From contig JBNGIQ010009412.1 in assembly GCA_049999765.1 (NCBI GenBank), positions 1 through 64,000 of the forward strand: a stretch of 64,000 bases of DNA, read 5' to 3'. A program made the translations under genes and the position numbers. Under the pieces are notes generated by a model. It did no database searches and was not told where the DNA came from. It worked only from the letters and a program-made list of their open reading frames with translations. Positions 30,572 to 42,504 of this stretch are shown in pieces. Numbering within the stretch: the stretch's first letter is position 1; each line of letters starts with the position of its first letter. The DNA comes from Phaeoceros laevis (Eukaryota; Anthocerotophyta; Anthocerotopsida; Notothyladales).

Positions 30572-30677
30572 TTTTACATAGACTAGTTTGTAGGTGTGGG
30601 CAAGGGGCCTTGTGCCAAGNNNNNNNNNNTTTACATAGACTAGTTTGTAGGTGTGGGCAAGGGGCCTTGTGCCAAGC
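30572..30677. repeat. 48-bp direct repeat on both sides of a 10-N gap (probable assembly artefact)
   Basis: The sequence from tttacatagactagtttgta to cttgtgccaag occurs immediately before (30573-30619) and immediately after (30630-30676) the N run at 30620-30629, with no visible difference. This is what is left when two overlapping contig ends are joined without merging. Confidence 0.85.
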
Positions 30678-30827
30678 CAAGCATGCCATGGGAGTCATGG
30701 GATGTGTGCATGGTTGCATGGGCCAGCCTGTCTTACCTTATGTACTTCACCCACGGATGGGAGGGCTTGGGTGGAAATGTAAGGAAATCGAGAATAGAGT
30801 TCACAAGAGTACCTAGACATGTCCTAG

Positions 30828-30931
30828 CCTTTCTTGAAATTTCATCACATGTCCTAGCCTTGCTTGAAATTGCGNNNNNNNNNNCCTTTCTTGAAATTTC
30901 ATCACATGTCCTAGCCTTGCTTGAAATTGCG
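30828..30931. repeat. 47-bp direct repeat on both sides of a 10-N gap (probable assembly artefact)
   Basis: The sequence from cctttcttgaaatttcatca to gcttgaaattgcg occurs at 30828-30874 and again at 30885-30931, separated only by the 10 N at 30875-30884. Confidence 0.85.
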
Positions 30932-31739
30932 ATGAAATTGCAATCACTGCCCTCTGATGTTACGCTCTGGTAGAATCCATTGCCCAGCACCTGCGCAAAG
31001 AGGAAGCATAGCAACATACTTTTGCTGTAGAGCCATGGGAGGAATACCCACTGCCCTGAACTTGATTCCCCTCTGAGGTTGACGACAAGAGCATGGAAAT
31101 TAAGGGCTAGCTGTTGGACCCACTCACCATCACCTTGCAATTGACACTCACCTGCACACCAGCTACATCATCTTGCCGAAGGTGACTTGCTTAAATGGTA
31201 GGACAGTGCCAAGAAGCTGATGGCACCTTTCAGTTTGCACAAGCAGATGGTTGTTGAAGCACATGGGCAAAGCTGGCCGGAATTAAGTGCTCAAGACTGT
31301 GCCCACCGGATTTCGCATGCCACCTAGATCCTAGCACAGAGTCTGATACCAGGCGAGCCTGCCTGCCAGCAGACTCAGGAATAATACGAGAACTACCCTA
31401 GGCTGCCTTCTGGTTCTCGAAGGACCTGTTACAGTAACAGTAATTGGTGTCTTACGGAATGCCAGATAAGCATATTGACTGTTAACTGGGCCTTCAACCG
31501 TCTAGCAACGTAGTGTAGCACTTTGTGTTGGCTACCGATCTTACGGCTGTTCCATAGGCGGCAGGAACTCGTTGAAAGCGAGGTGACCAGCTCGACTCCT
31601 GGACACGTCTGGACCAGACGTGTCTTACCGTTTGCCAGACGGAAAGAAATGCCGCTTCCAGGAGTACTCTCTTCGTCGTCAATGGGCAGTTGAAATCAGG
31701 CCGATTGAGGGTCAGCCCCAACGTCATTCCGTTGGCCCA
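30932..31739. other. No gene identified
   Basis: The minus-strand frame near 30930-31140 (GEWVQQLALNFHALVVNLRGE) looks protein-like and could be a mobile-element remnant, but I recognise no domain. Confidence 0.35.
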
Positions 31740-31975
31740 GGACCGCCAATGGTGATCCCGTGTGCTTGCCCCCTTCGCGTGCTACGGCCCCAAGAAGCAG
31801 CCCGTCAGCAGCTGGGCAATCGCCACGGCTGGCTGTTTGAGCATATTGATCTTCCTGGCGCAGCTCTAGTGTTCCCCCCGATGGACGTCCTTCCTTGGCC
31901 TTCTCCGGCGCGGAAGCTCACAGTCGCTGCAAACAGCGATTCGTCAGGCCCAGGTGATGAAGACAAGCGCACTCC
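31740..31975 (+). pseudogene. Third fragment of the membrane glycoprotein family
   Basis: The frame from about 31773 reads ACYGPKKQPVSSWAIATAG, then CLSILIFLAQL, then a stop. This matches the C-terminal end of the protein at 16901-17926 (VCYGPKKQPITSWAIATAG, FLAQLL). Downstream sequence up to about 31975 still resembles the paralog's tail in shifted frames. It is on the opposite strand and 14 kb away from the intact gene. The N-terminal half is not recognisable. Confidence 0.75.
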
Positions 31976-32256
31976 TAGAAGTACTCCTGCCAATACAGTT
32001 GAATACGTGTGTAGACAAGGATACATCGATGAGATGGAGTGCCCCAGGTGTTTTTCCACCTGGCCCCACAGTCCATTTCTTCTGATAGTCTACTTTTAGC
32101 CGCGTTGTTTGGTGAACCTTGTACACCCAGTAGAGTCGAAGGTGGTTGAAAACATGAGGAGTCACAATCTTCGAAAGCCGGTGCAACGGCGGTGGCACCG
32201 GAAGCTCTTGTAGCTAGCATCCGCCAAATTTTCATCTTCGCTTGGCAGCCGACAAC

Positions 32257-35200
32257 ATGGGTGTCCACAATCTGTGGGAGCTACTGGCTCCTGTTGGTCG
32301 GCGCGTTTCAGTAGAGGCCCTTGGCAACAAGAAACTTGCAATAGGTAGGCTGCACTCCCAGCTCAACCAGTACTGAATTGCGTCACCCTTCCAGACTATG
32401 GCAAGGTCTTTGTAGGCGACCATACATGTGAGGGGTACCAGAGACTGGAACCTAGTGGCAATGATATGGTCCTACTGATGACCTGTGACTGTACGCTGTT
32501 TGCTTTCAGATGCAAGCATTTGGATCGTCCAGTTTATGAAGGCAATGAGAGATGATCGCGGGGACATGATCAGGAACGCACACCTGCTTGGCTTCTTCCG
32601 ACGAATTTGCAAATTGCTGTTTCTGCGAGTGAAGCCAGTTTTTGTCTTCGATGGAGCCACGCCTGCTCTTAAGCGTAGGACAGTAATTGCCAGGAGAAGG
32701 CAGCAGGAAAACGCTCGAGCCAAAATTCGGAAGACAGCTGAGAAGTTGTTGCTGAATCATGTAAGGGCTTTGCATCCTTGGTGTTTGCCCTCGTCAGTGG
32801 TGGAAAAATCGGGGAGAGCTGGCAATTTTAATTTTCTGGCGGGTCCTCATTGCATGTTGTGATAAACAGCTTCGGACGAGGCGACTGGAGGAAGCCTCTG
32901 CTGAAGCTCATGAATTGCTTCGCAAGGATGAGAGGTGTTCAGTTGAAGAAAGGGAGCAGTCCAAGGATGACCAACTTCCGCTGCCATCAGAGGATGTCCT
33001 TGATCCTGGAGCTCAGTCACCTGACCCTGACACTGGACAGATCGACCATCCACCAGCTTCTTCTTGTACCCCTGTGTCTCCTGTGCAACTTCAGGCCAAC
33101 CCTGATCCGTAAGCGCTTGTCATGTGCTTTTGGTCCCGCCAGTTTGCCCTAGTCTGGAGGAGTCAGGGATCGATTTTGTAAGGCACCTGTTTTCATCGTT
33201 TGATCTGGGCAGGGTACGTTGCTGCTTTGTTTTTGAGTATGAGTGAACCGTGGTCGGTCTGACACAACTAGTTTATCCTGTTAGAGGGTCAGTGATGGGC
33301 ACAGCCACACCAGTGGACATGCAAGAAGTTCAGCTACCTTCCGATGTTATTGATGATGACGATGATTCGGAGGAGATCCTGCTGCTGGTCTGCTATCTAC
33401 GCTGCACAGATCACGCCAATCAGTTGAAGTTTTTACACTTCTGTTTCTAATGTTGGCCTTTGCTGCACTTGGCAGCCGTCTGTGCAAGCCCAACTCGACC
33501 CCTCTGTGTTGGCCTCTCTCCCGCCTTCGATGCAGCTGAATCTGCTAGTTCAGGTTGTCTACTTGATCATGCCTGCTGCAATGAAAATTAGTCTGACTTT
33601 CAAGCAAAGAGTACTGGTGAGAGCTGAGTATAACGTCCACTATTTTTGTGCTTACAGATGAGGGAGCAGCTTGTTGCTGACAATCGCCAAAGATTTCAAC
33701 GTGTTGCAAAGGTTAAAACAGACATGTGCTGCAATATGTGCTATTCTAGTGAGGGGCTTCAATATTTTTTTGCATGATTCTTGTATCGATTTCTTCCTTG
33801 ACGATCATGCTGTTGCTTTGCAGGCACCAGCCTCATTTTCTGAGCTGCAAATTCAAGCCTACTTGAAAACAGTGGCTTTTCGACGAGAGATTAATGAAGT
33901 TCAGCAAGCTGCTGCGGGGAGGAAAGTTGGTGGTGTCCCCAGTACTCGAATAGCATCTGAAACCAGCCGAGAGTATATATTCTCTTCGGCATTTTCTGGG
34001 GAAAAAAAGTACGAAAGCTACACTCTTAGCATTAGTCCTGTCTTTTGAACACAGAGTTGGTTTGGTTTGTTGTATGCTGGCTGCCCTTATGAACTGCGCA
34101 GCCTTTTGAATCAGACAACTGGAGCTCAGTCAGAGATCAAGGTCTGTCGAACCTACAGAGCTGTCAAGTGAACCTAGTCTTCAAGAAACACCGTATGCAT
34201 ACTCAAATTCAATACGCTCACAATTACGTAGTCAGGATTACCATGATACAATAGGAGAGTGCAGCACATCTGGGACTTCACTTCTTAGTGGGTTGCCTGG
34301 AAACTCAGGTCAGAGGTCTGTGAACAAGGAAGGCCACCATCATGCCAGCAGATTAGCGTATGTGGATGCGCATAGGTTAGTGAACATTGATGATCATGAG
34401 AAATCAGAGAGAGCAAGGAAGGGGAAGGCCATTGTCACTGATGCTGATGAGGAAGAAGTTAGTTTTTTGGCTACAGCAAAACCTGCAAACTTGAGAGCCT
34501 CCTTTGTAGATGGTGGTGGTGCAGGAGAGCAATCAGAGAGGGCAAAGAAGAAGAAGACCCTCTTGTCTAGTGGTGATGAGGAATTTGGTTTTTTGGCTCC
34601 AGAAGAACCTGCTAACCTCGAAGTCTCCTTTGTAGATGATGGTGGCGTGGGAGACAGAGAAGATGAACTTTTCAAAGAACTGGTATTGGTAAATCCCAAT
34701 GTTGTTGACGTTGTGGACAATGGAAGACATGAACTTGGAGGTAGTTTTGATCCAACGGAATCATGCATGGATACTGAGACAGCAGTGCCTAACAGAGAAT
34801 TCCAAGTTAATGTAGATGTGACTGCTGATAGCGATGAAGTAGAGTGGGAAGACGGCACTGAAGATGGTGCTGAAGACATGCTTTCACATGATTTAAGGGG
34901 ATTCTTCAGACCACATGAAAGTGGTCCTGAACATGATTCTGATAACCAGAACGGTAGGGAGTTACTGCTGGAAGGTGAATTGGGTGGTGTCCCCATTGAA
35001 TCCTTGGTAGGTCAGCCTGTAGCTTCATTCTGTTGCAATGGGAGAGCAGCCTATGTTGAGCCTGATGCTGAGGGCTCTTTTGTAACAAGGAACTGCGGTA
35101 GTGTTTGGGGCCTTGACTCACCAGTGGTTGATGCGTCAAATTTTGCTAGAACTGGTTCTGACAATAGTGATGCTTTGCCGAATGGACAACAACATCAGCA

Positions 35201-38200
35201 CTTTTGTAGTAGAGAATCGGAGATGGACATAAGCCTTGATGGCCAACAGGTGTCAAATGACAGCCAGCAGCCGGCAAATCCAGCTTCACGTCAGGCTAGT
35301 CATGGCCGCTTCTCGATAGAGGTGGAAATGCTTGACCAGGAGCACAACATCTCTTCTCTCAATCCACGCTATCAGGGTCCAGGAGCTGACAGTGATGGCC
35401 TTCTGCTTGCCTCTGCACAAGCTGTTAAACAAAATGCTACATACGAGCTCGGAAGCGTAGTCAGTGGCAGCAATAAGGATGTGAGGGATGCAGCTGTACA
35501 GGATCCTCACCTTCTCGACGAACAAGTCCAGGCAGGTGAGCAGGTAGAGAAGCAAGAGCTTTCAGGACAAGGTACTGTAGATCTGGAAAACCCAGCAAAC
35601 AAAGTGGCGTTAACAGAGGAACAACCAGAGGTTGCAATTCAGACCTCTGTAGTAGTCGATGATGTGGCGCAATCAAGCAGTGGTCAACCTAGTCTGATTA
35701 CTTCTGTCAATGACTTTGGAGTGGTGAGTGGCGGTGAAAAGCAAGTACCGTCACAATCTCATGCAAGGGCAGAGGGGCAAGAGCGCACAGGTTCCTGGCA
35801 AGAAGAGCGTGCAGGAGAACAAGCCAATATTGAGAGGAACATGCAAAACATGGCAGCAGATATGGAGGAGCTCCTAAGAGAGCAATCTGAGCTGAGAGAG
35901 GCTCAACAGATCAACGAGCGCAATGCAGATTCAGTAACTGGAGAGATGTTTGCTGAGTGCCAGGTAGTACGTTCTCTTTGGCTTTTGCCAACAAATGTGG
36001 AAATGTAAAACACAACCATGCATTCTGATGCAAACTTGAAAGAAGCGAGTGTAATGGTGATTTTAACAATTGGCGTTGAGCTGATGTGCAGGAATTGCTT
36101 CAGATGTTCGGTTTGCCCTACATCATTGCTCCAATGGAGGCAGAAGCCCAATGTGCATATATGGATCTAGCAGGATTGGTCGATGGTGTTGTGACCAACG
36201 ACAGTGATGTCTTTTTGTTTGGTGGGGAGAATGTCTACAAGAATATTTTCGATGACCGGAAGTATGTGGAAACATATCATATCAAGGTAAGGTGTGGTGT
36301 CTGAAGAGCATCTGACAAACCTGATAGCCATTTGTAGACTCATTTCAGGTGAGGCCACTCAGGTGGAAAATTTGTTGGTCTCATTATTTTTTTGATCGTC
36401 TACCTTGACCATTCGGTGCAGGATATCAACTCTGAACTGGGCTTGACTCGAGACAAGCTTATACAGATGGCGTTACTCCTTGGAAGTGACTATACTGAGG
36501 GCGTAAGGTCTGTTCTCATTTAATCTCAGCTTACTGCAGATCAGGAGGTACCTATACCTGCAGGTGTACCCTGCTTTATTCTTGTGTAGTGGTAGACCCT
36601 TCGTTGGCTTTTGCCCTTTAACTTACCACCACACTGCAGAGAATTGTCGTTGATACCGTCTTCCATGTTGTGCCTATTCGCTGCTCGACTTGGTCTCGGT
36701 CTTGATGGTAATGTGTTGCGTCTTGCTCACAGCGGGATTGGTATTGTTAACGCTATAGAGGTGGTTAATGCATTTTCGGGGGAGGACGAGTTACAGCTTT
36801 TCAAGGAGTGGCTTGAGTCGCCTGACGCATCTTTGCTAAAGAAAATCCCTCGTAAAGCAACTAAGCGGGGGAAAAAAGCAATTGCTACAGAGGATGAAGA
36901 TGCAGACAAGGTGGATGATGTCAATCTAGAGGAAGGTAGAAAGATTGGCGGAAGGGACTGTACGGCGGATCAACTGAAGTTCATGGAAAAGCATGTAAGA
37001 TCTGTTTCAGCAATGATTGTGCACCTCATGGATTCCACACCTGAGGCTTTCCTTGTTGTATTTGCGCAAACAGTAGTATTCCAGTTTACTTCGCGTGAGT
37101 TCCTGTGTTGTTCGAGATGTCCTACATGATTTGGTTGATGAATGAAGCATTGTTTTTCTGTCTTTGCAGCGAGCAGTGAGCAAGAATTGGAGTCTTCCAG
37201 AGTCCTTTCCCAGTGCAGCAGTGCTAGCTGCGTATCGAACTCCTCAAGTTGACGATTCGAAAGAGGCTTTTGCATGGGGAAGGCCGGATCTGGCTGCTCT
37301 TCGAAAGTTCGTTCTACCCTGGAAACGTTGTGGCCCAATAGCTTTCTGGAAAATCTGTTGTGGTTGTGCATGGAGATCATTGGTTGGATTTCAGCTTCAT
37401 CCCAGAAAGAGCTGAACATGTACTTCACTGTTTACAGAGTATGCTTTGACGGCTTTGGATGGAACCAGTCTAAAGCAGACGAATTGCTTTTGCCTGTCTT
37501 GAAGGAATACGACCGCCATGAGGTAATGACTTGTCTGTTTTGTAAAAATATTACAAAGTACTGTCTGGCACCTCTTTTGGTAACATGCCCATATGTCTTA
37601 CAGCCATAGTCAAATGCAAATATTCTGACACGGTTTTGTTTTGTGGGCCAGACACAATTGCGATTAGATTCCTTCTACAGTTTTAATCAACGATTTGCTA
37701 AGATCCGCAGTACCAGAATCCAAAAGGCTGTTAGTTCTATTACTGGGAAAAGACCATTGGACTTAATGGATATTCCACTACGTGAGTCGGCTGTAGCAGA
37801 GGGCTTTGATACCGAAGTCCAAGGAACGCAAAAGCAGGGGAAAGGCAGGAAAGGGGCAGGGACAGGAGCAAGAGGAAAAAAGACAACGCCAACTCGCAGG
37901 GCAGCAGCTGGTACACGCAAGAGGAAAGCTCCTAAAGAAACCGTGCAGCCACGCACAGTAAGTTCTATAACCGTGATGAGTATGTCCTCGACTTGCTGGA
38001 GTGTGTTAGATCTGAAGCTAAACTGTCCACAGTTTAGGAGTACCTAACCACAGTTCGGGAGTTCGTGCACTGACACTGCTTTCTTGTTTCTGGTTTCTGG
38101 TTTCTATATCAAGTTTAATTCTGCTAATTAACACGTTTGTGCCCTTTCAATGATATGCAGCTGAGGTTCACTAGACAGAGTCAGCAGGTGAGCACTACCC

Positions 38201-38610
38201 AGAACGGTGGTGAAAAGATGTCCAGTGCCGAAGAGCTTGAGACCACGGCAGAGGACACTGTGATGCAAACACAGACAACACAGAATGTTGCTTTTGGAGA
38301 AGCATCTGGATGGGCTCAGGGTGATGTGGAGAGCAGTCAAGGCCATGACGACGTAGTCACCTCTGGTGGCCAGCCAGCAGCAGTTGTTGCTTCCTTGAAT
38401 ACTGAAGCAAGCAGTAGAAGAGTACCACTGCTCATGCCCGAGGTTGACACTGCTGCTGCTTGCAGTATTCAACAGCTCAGTGCAGGACAAAGTTCAATGA
38501 CAGGTGCTTCACGTCTTCAAGGCTTGGAGTTACTTGCAGAAGAACCTGTAATAGATGTCGGCCTGAAAGTAGTGCCATCTCTTAGAAGAAAAAAGAGGGT
38601 CCTTTCTTGA
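32257..38610 (+). CDS. UVH3: XPG/RAD2-type structure-specific endonuclease (UVH3)
   Basis: Multi-exon gene for the 3' incision nuclease of nucleotide excision repair. Exons I can place: 32257-32344 ([16 protein letters not shown], the XPG N-domain start), 32510-32760 ([21 protein letters not shown]), 32870-33108, about 33475-33560 ([20 protein letters not shown]), about 33659-33711, 33824-34007 ([18 protein letters not shown]), a large acidic spacer exon to 35963, 36092-36286 (I-domain: [20 protein letters not shown] then [10 protein letters not shown]), 36422-36507 (LLGSDYTEG), 36733-36994 ([11 protein letters not shown]), 37170-37306, 37439-37522, 37652-37957 and 38161-38610. The acidic metal ligands (N-domain Asp, E-A-E, NDSD, GSDY) are present. 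The tail carries Lys/Arg-rich stretches ([15 protein letters not shown]), a likely nuclear signal. The VSGIGIV junction requires a GT donor at 36508 rather than the better-looking gtaagg at 36503. Boundaries of exons 4-7 are approximate. Confidence 0.92.
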
Positions 38611-39710
38611 ATCTCTCTGCCCACGAACAATGCAAGCCTGGACTACTACTAAGGTAGCGGCAGCGACAGCGTTATCTGGAGGCTCCGGAGCTACCGCAAC
38701 TTGGGTGCACCATTTCTGTCTGTCTTTCACCAATGACAGGGGAGCGCTGGTAATGACAAGAAAGCTGCCTTGGTTGGACGTACAGCAGGGCCCGGATGCA
38801 AAAGCTCCTTTCTAGCAGCAGCTGTGACTAAGAGCGAAAGCTTCTTCCTAGCCGCAGCCAGAAGCTCCTCACAGGAGCACGTGATTCTGAGCAGGACGTA
38901 CACCCGCATGGGACACTGCAAACTAGAGACAAAGTTTCGCCCTTCATTGTCAAAATGCTCGGATCGGCTCCCGCAGCCGTTCGCCGGCGAGGACAACGCC
39001 GGACACTTTTTAGTGGGAATGTGTGAGTTTCAGACTCCGAGGCTCACCGAATGCGTCTTTGCAAAGAAATGGTTCCGAGGAAGGGAGGATACAGAGGGTT
39101 AGAGAGGTAGATCCGTGCTCATGGCTTGGGCCCGCCGGTAACCAGAAGGTTGGACCGAAATCTGCAGCACGCAAGCTTCAAACGTTGCCATGCAAGAGCA
39201 TGGCATTCTCGTGCGCTGCCAGTGGGAGATGTCAGCAGGACCTAAGCCAGCACGGTAGGGGGTGCTCTGCGCCAATCTGTGACTGACCGGGGCTGGAAGA
39301 CTGTAGACAAATTCAGTGTCCAATTCTGCATTTTGCGCCGGCCGGCCGCTGGACTCTATTCATAAGCAATGTGTTATGAATCTTCGATTTAACGACACGC
39401 TCGTAGACAAAGCTCTTTCCTTGAGTGGCTTTCCGGTACGGTGCATTATGATACGCCGGTAGGCACAACTGACTTTAGCGTGGGAATCTGTGCGGTTCAG
39501 AGGTGGATTACAATGTGCTCACATGCATTGCACTGGCACTACTAGCATTGAGATGGAGTGGCAGAGGTGCTTCTGTTGATGCACAGAAATGTGAATCCGA
39601 GGATTTAGGCTCACGCAATGAGCCAACACTACCTTCGCACTTCGGACTGCCTGGAGCAGCTCTGCCTTGTGTTCTGACCAATTCCTACAGCGTCGAAGAA
39701 CCAGTCGGAT
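38611..39710. other. Intergenic; no gene identified
   Basis: Separates UVH3 from the second hydrolase. The open stretch 39503-39710 lies upstream in another frame and is not supported. Confidence 0.5.
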
Positions 39711-40899
39711 ATGAGCTCACCAGCTCGCACAATGCTTCTTCTGCAGCATCTCATGTTCCTGTCATTCCTCGCTGTTTCTTCCTTGCCAGCGTTCTCTTCA
39801 TCATCAGTTGCTTCCAAGAATGGTGCCACGGTGAAGCTGCAGCCGACGCTGGAGGAGATCCCAGGCGGGAGCCGCGCAATCTGGCAAATCCCTCCCTCGC
39901 CGGAAGCCATCTTGTTCGTGGCTCACGGGCTCAACCATGGCCCCGAGGTGTTCTGGGACCCCAACTCCAGCTGCCCTGCCTGCTCGGGCCTGCCCGAGGA
40001 GAGGCTCATCACCATGACCGCCCTGGCTGGCCGCTACGCCGTGCTCACTGTGGCGGCACTCATGAAAGTCGGTTGGGACAAGCGGCCTGATTTGGAGGTG
40101 AATGTGGATTTCCAGCAGGTGACTGCCTTCCTCCGTTACTGGAGGGACCAGCACGGCTTGACGGATCTGCCGCTCACTGCCTTTGGCTTGTCCAGAGGAG
40201 GCGACTTCGCTAGCCTGTTGCCGCTGGGGGAGAAGGTGGAAGGCCTTGTGCTCATGATCTCTGCTGGGAATGACCAAGCTTTCGCAGCAGCTACCACAGA
40301 CGGCGGATTGTGGCCTTACCCACCTACTCTCTTCATTTATGTAAGTACATCGCTGCACCTCCAGGCCCTTTTGAATTAAGAGCTTGCTCTGCCTGCCAGT
40401 GTTAATCTTGTGTGCACTTCCGTTTGTTGGTTTGTTGCAGATGCCAAAGGACAACATGACAGCTGACTCTGTGAAGGAGAACACAGCTCTCTTGTCAAAC
40501 AATGGCCTAATCACTGAAAATCTGCTCTGCAATTCTTTCCCCGTCTACGAGACCTATTTTTCAGAGAGGATCACAGGGCTTGACAAGACCCTATCGAAGT
40601 CCATCTTCAGAGCACTGGGAGCCAAAGGCTACCTCACACCGGAAGGCTACATCAGCAAGCCCGATCCAGTGAGCTGGGAGAATTACGGTCACTGGGACTG
40701 GTCTCGGGTGGCGAGAATGCTGCGGGTCCTGCCTTCCGAGGGGAACGCCTCCTTCGCATGGGACGAGGAAGTAGCAGAGGAGCTCAGCTTGAGCTTTGCC
40801 TTCCACTGCTGTTCCGGATTCCGGGCCCAGGAATTGCTAGATTGGCTCGGCCGAGCATGGAAACGCCCCGCTCTGGCTCAAGGATGGGCGTCCCTTTAG
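39711..40899 (+). CDS. Secreted alpha/beta-hydrolase-like protein, paralog B
   Basis: Two exons, 39711-40340 (210 codons, donor gtaagt) and 40441-40899 (152 codons plus stop, acceptor ttgcag); 362 residues. An alternative start at 39732 gives a tighter signal peptide (MLLLQHLMFLSFLAVSS). FVAHGLNHG (69-77) and GLSRGG (159-164, Ser161) are the probable oxyanion-hole and nucleophile-elbow motifs. The downstream region (WENYGHWDW, CSGFRAQELLDWL) is shared with paralog A at 21564-22762, as are the intron position and phase 0. The copies are on opposite strands and about 17 kb apart, so the duplication is older than the tandem units at the left. Substrate unknown. Confidence 0.8.
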
Positions 40900-41323
40900 C
40901 TCCTCCTCACTTGTATGAATCTTAGGGCTGGAGCACCGAAGTATGGTGTGACAGACAGACCTCAGGGACAGTTTCTGACTGGCTGTGCTCCAGTTGAGTC
41001 GACCAGTTCTACAAAGAGGGCCATTGCCTTCAACCTTGGCAAAACCTCTGCCATCTCCTCTGTGAATGGAAACGCTAAAAAATTAGTGAGGCAGAAGAGT
41101 AAGCTACTTCTGTCTGTTCTCTACCCGCAACAATTACAGCCCATTACAGAGCAGCTACGTCTAGCAACTAAGCTCAAGCACCTTACGGCTATATTTAACG
41201 ATGCGTAACACTTCTTTATAAGTGAGGAGGAGGATACCTTCACGTTGTCTCGCCATCACTCTTTGTGCTCAGGGCCGCAGTTGGTTTCACGGAGCAGGCA
41301 CCACTGACTTTGATCGGGCCAAA

Positions 41324-41530
41324 ATGACGCGCGGAAACCAGAGAGACCGCGATCGGGAGCGCGCAGCCGCCAGGACCGGTCCTGGCTCTGGCAAGAAGGG
41401 GAAGGATGATGGCCTCAAGCCGGAGCAGCGCAGGGAGCGCGACGCCAAGGCTTTGCAAGAAAAGGCCGCCAAGAAGGCTGGTACCTCGGGAGACGCCGGA
41501 GGAGCAGCCGCCAAGGCTCCTCCCAAGTAA
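41324..41530 (+). CDS. SERF/4F5-like small basic protein
   Basis: Encodes 68 residues: MTRGNQRDRDRERAAAR at the start, a KKGKDDGLKPEQRRERDAKAL core, and an Ala/Gly-rich end. This is the 4F5 (SERF) family signature: a short, highly charged, largely disordered protein present across eukaryotes. Animal members promote amyloid aggregation and bind nucleolar RNA; the plant role is unknown. Length and start match the family. It is a single exon here, though an intron in the 5' UTR is possible. Confidence 0.85.
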   Translation: MTRGNQRDRDRERAAARTGPGSGKKGKDDGLKPEQRRERDAKALQEKAAKKAGTSGDAGGAAAKAPPK

Positions 41531-42504
41531 CCCTCGCACTTCTGAGGCAGCAATCTGAAATCTCGGGGAAGGGGAAGCAGAAGACAAAGGCCGGATGTAT
41601 CGTGGAATGGAGTGTTTTGGTCTCATCTGCCTGGAGTCAATCCGACGCTTGCAGATGTAGCTGATACATGTGCTGTTGTTATTGGTGCTTATATCACACA
41701 AGTTCGCTGCTGCCGGGCTGTGCTGTGCATAACCTGATTGGCAGCTAATAGGTTTGCTGCTTGCAGTAATTTGTTGATTAGGTGATTAGCTGCGGCACGT
41801 TCAATTGCCAGGGAGGTTTGAGATATCGACAACTGAACGTGCCATGGCTGTTGCAAATTCCATCCACACTGTGAAATGAAAAAGGGAAGGAGAGAGTGAG
41901 GAAAGAGTCCGAAAGACCGTTACCACTTGGAGCATGATCCATTCCGCGGGAAGCGGCCGGAAGAAAGGAATCAAAGGATCCTTGTAGTAACGATGCCTTT
42001 TTTTTGGACAGGCCTAGGAGTTATCCGGTCCGATACTCTCTGGAAAGCGAGGCCCTGACCGTACATGTAGAGTGTATGCCTGGCCCAATCATGTTCACAA
42101 CCTGCAGCCTGGATTTGGCAGGCTGTGCATGCAGCTAGCTATGTCTATCGCTGACATCACCACCATTTCTTGGTCGTTGGCGCGATTAGGGTTCCCGTCG
42201 GCTATGGCGGATAATTGGGAGTAGGTGGACGGCAGAATTGAAGCACTCCCACCTGCCCTTGCTCGTCGTGGCGGCAAATTCTAGGCAGGTGTGCCTCCCT
42301 GCTTGTCCCTCTGTCTTGTTATTATTGTACTTTCATCGCATCCACTACGATTACGTACAGGGATATGCCCGAGATTGATTCCAGCTCTCTTGATCCTGAT
42401 TTTCTTCAGACTTTGCATGTAGCAGCGGTTTCGTGTCTGGATTGCCATCGGTGTGCGGATTTAAAGCCAGGCAGAGGAGGGGAGCGGGCGAGCACTTGTG
42501 AAAC
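41531..42504. other. Intergenic; 3' UTR of SERF-like gene and 5' region of PFP-alpha
   Basis: No coding frame with support. The pieces near 42240-42360 could be a PFP 5' UTR with an intron (gtgtgcctccc to tacag), which I could not confirm. Confidence 0.4.

Noticed and set aside
34394-34996. 200-residue Ser-rich minus-strand ORF
   Set aside because: Reverse reading of the acidic UVH3 spacer; Ser/Pro richness is the expected complement.
39503-40090. 195-residue plus-strand ORF overlapping hydrolase B
   Set aside because: Different frame from the GLSRGG-containing ORF that matches paralog A.
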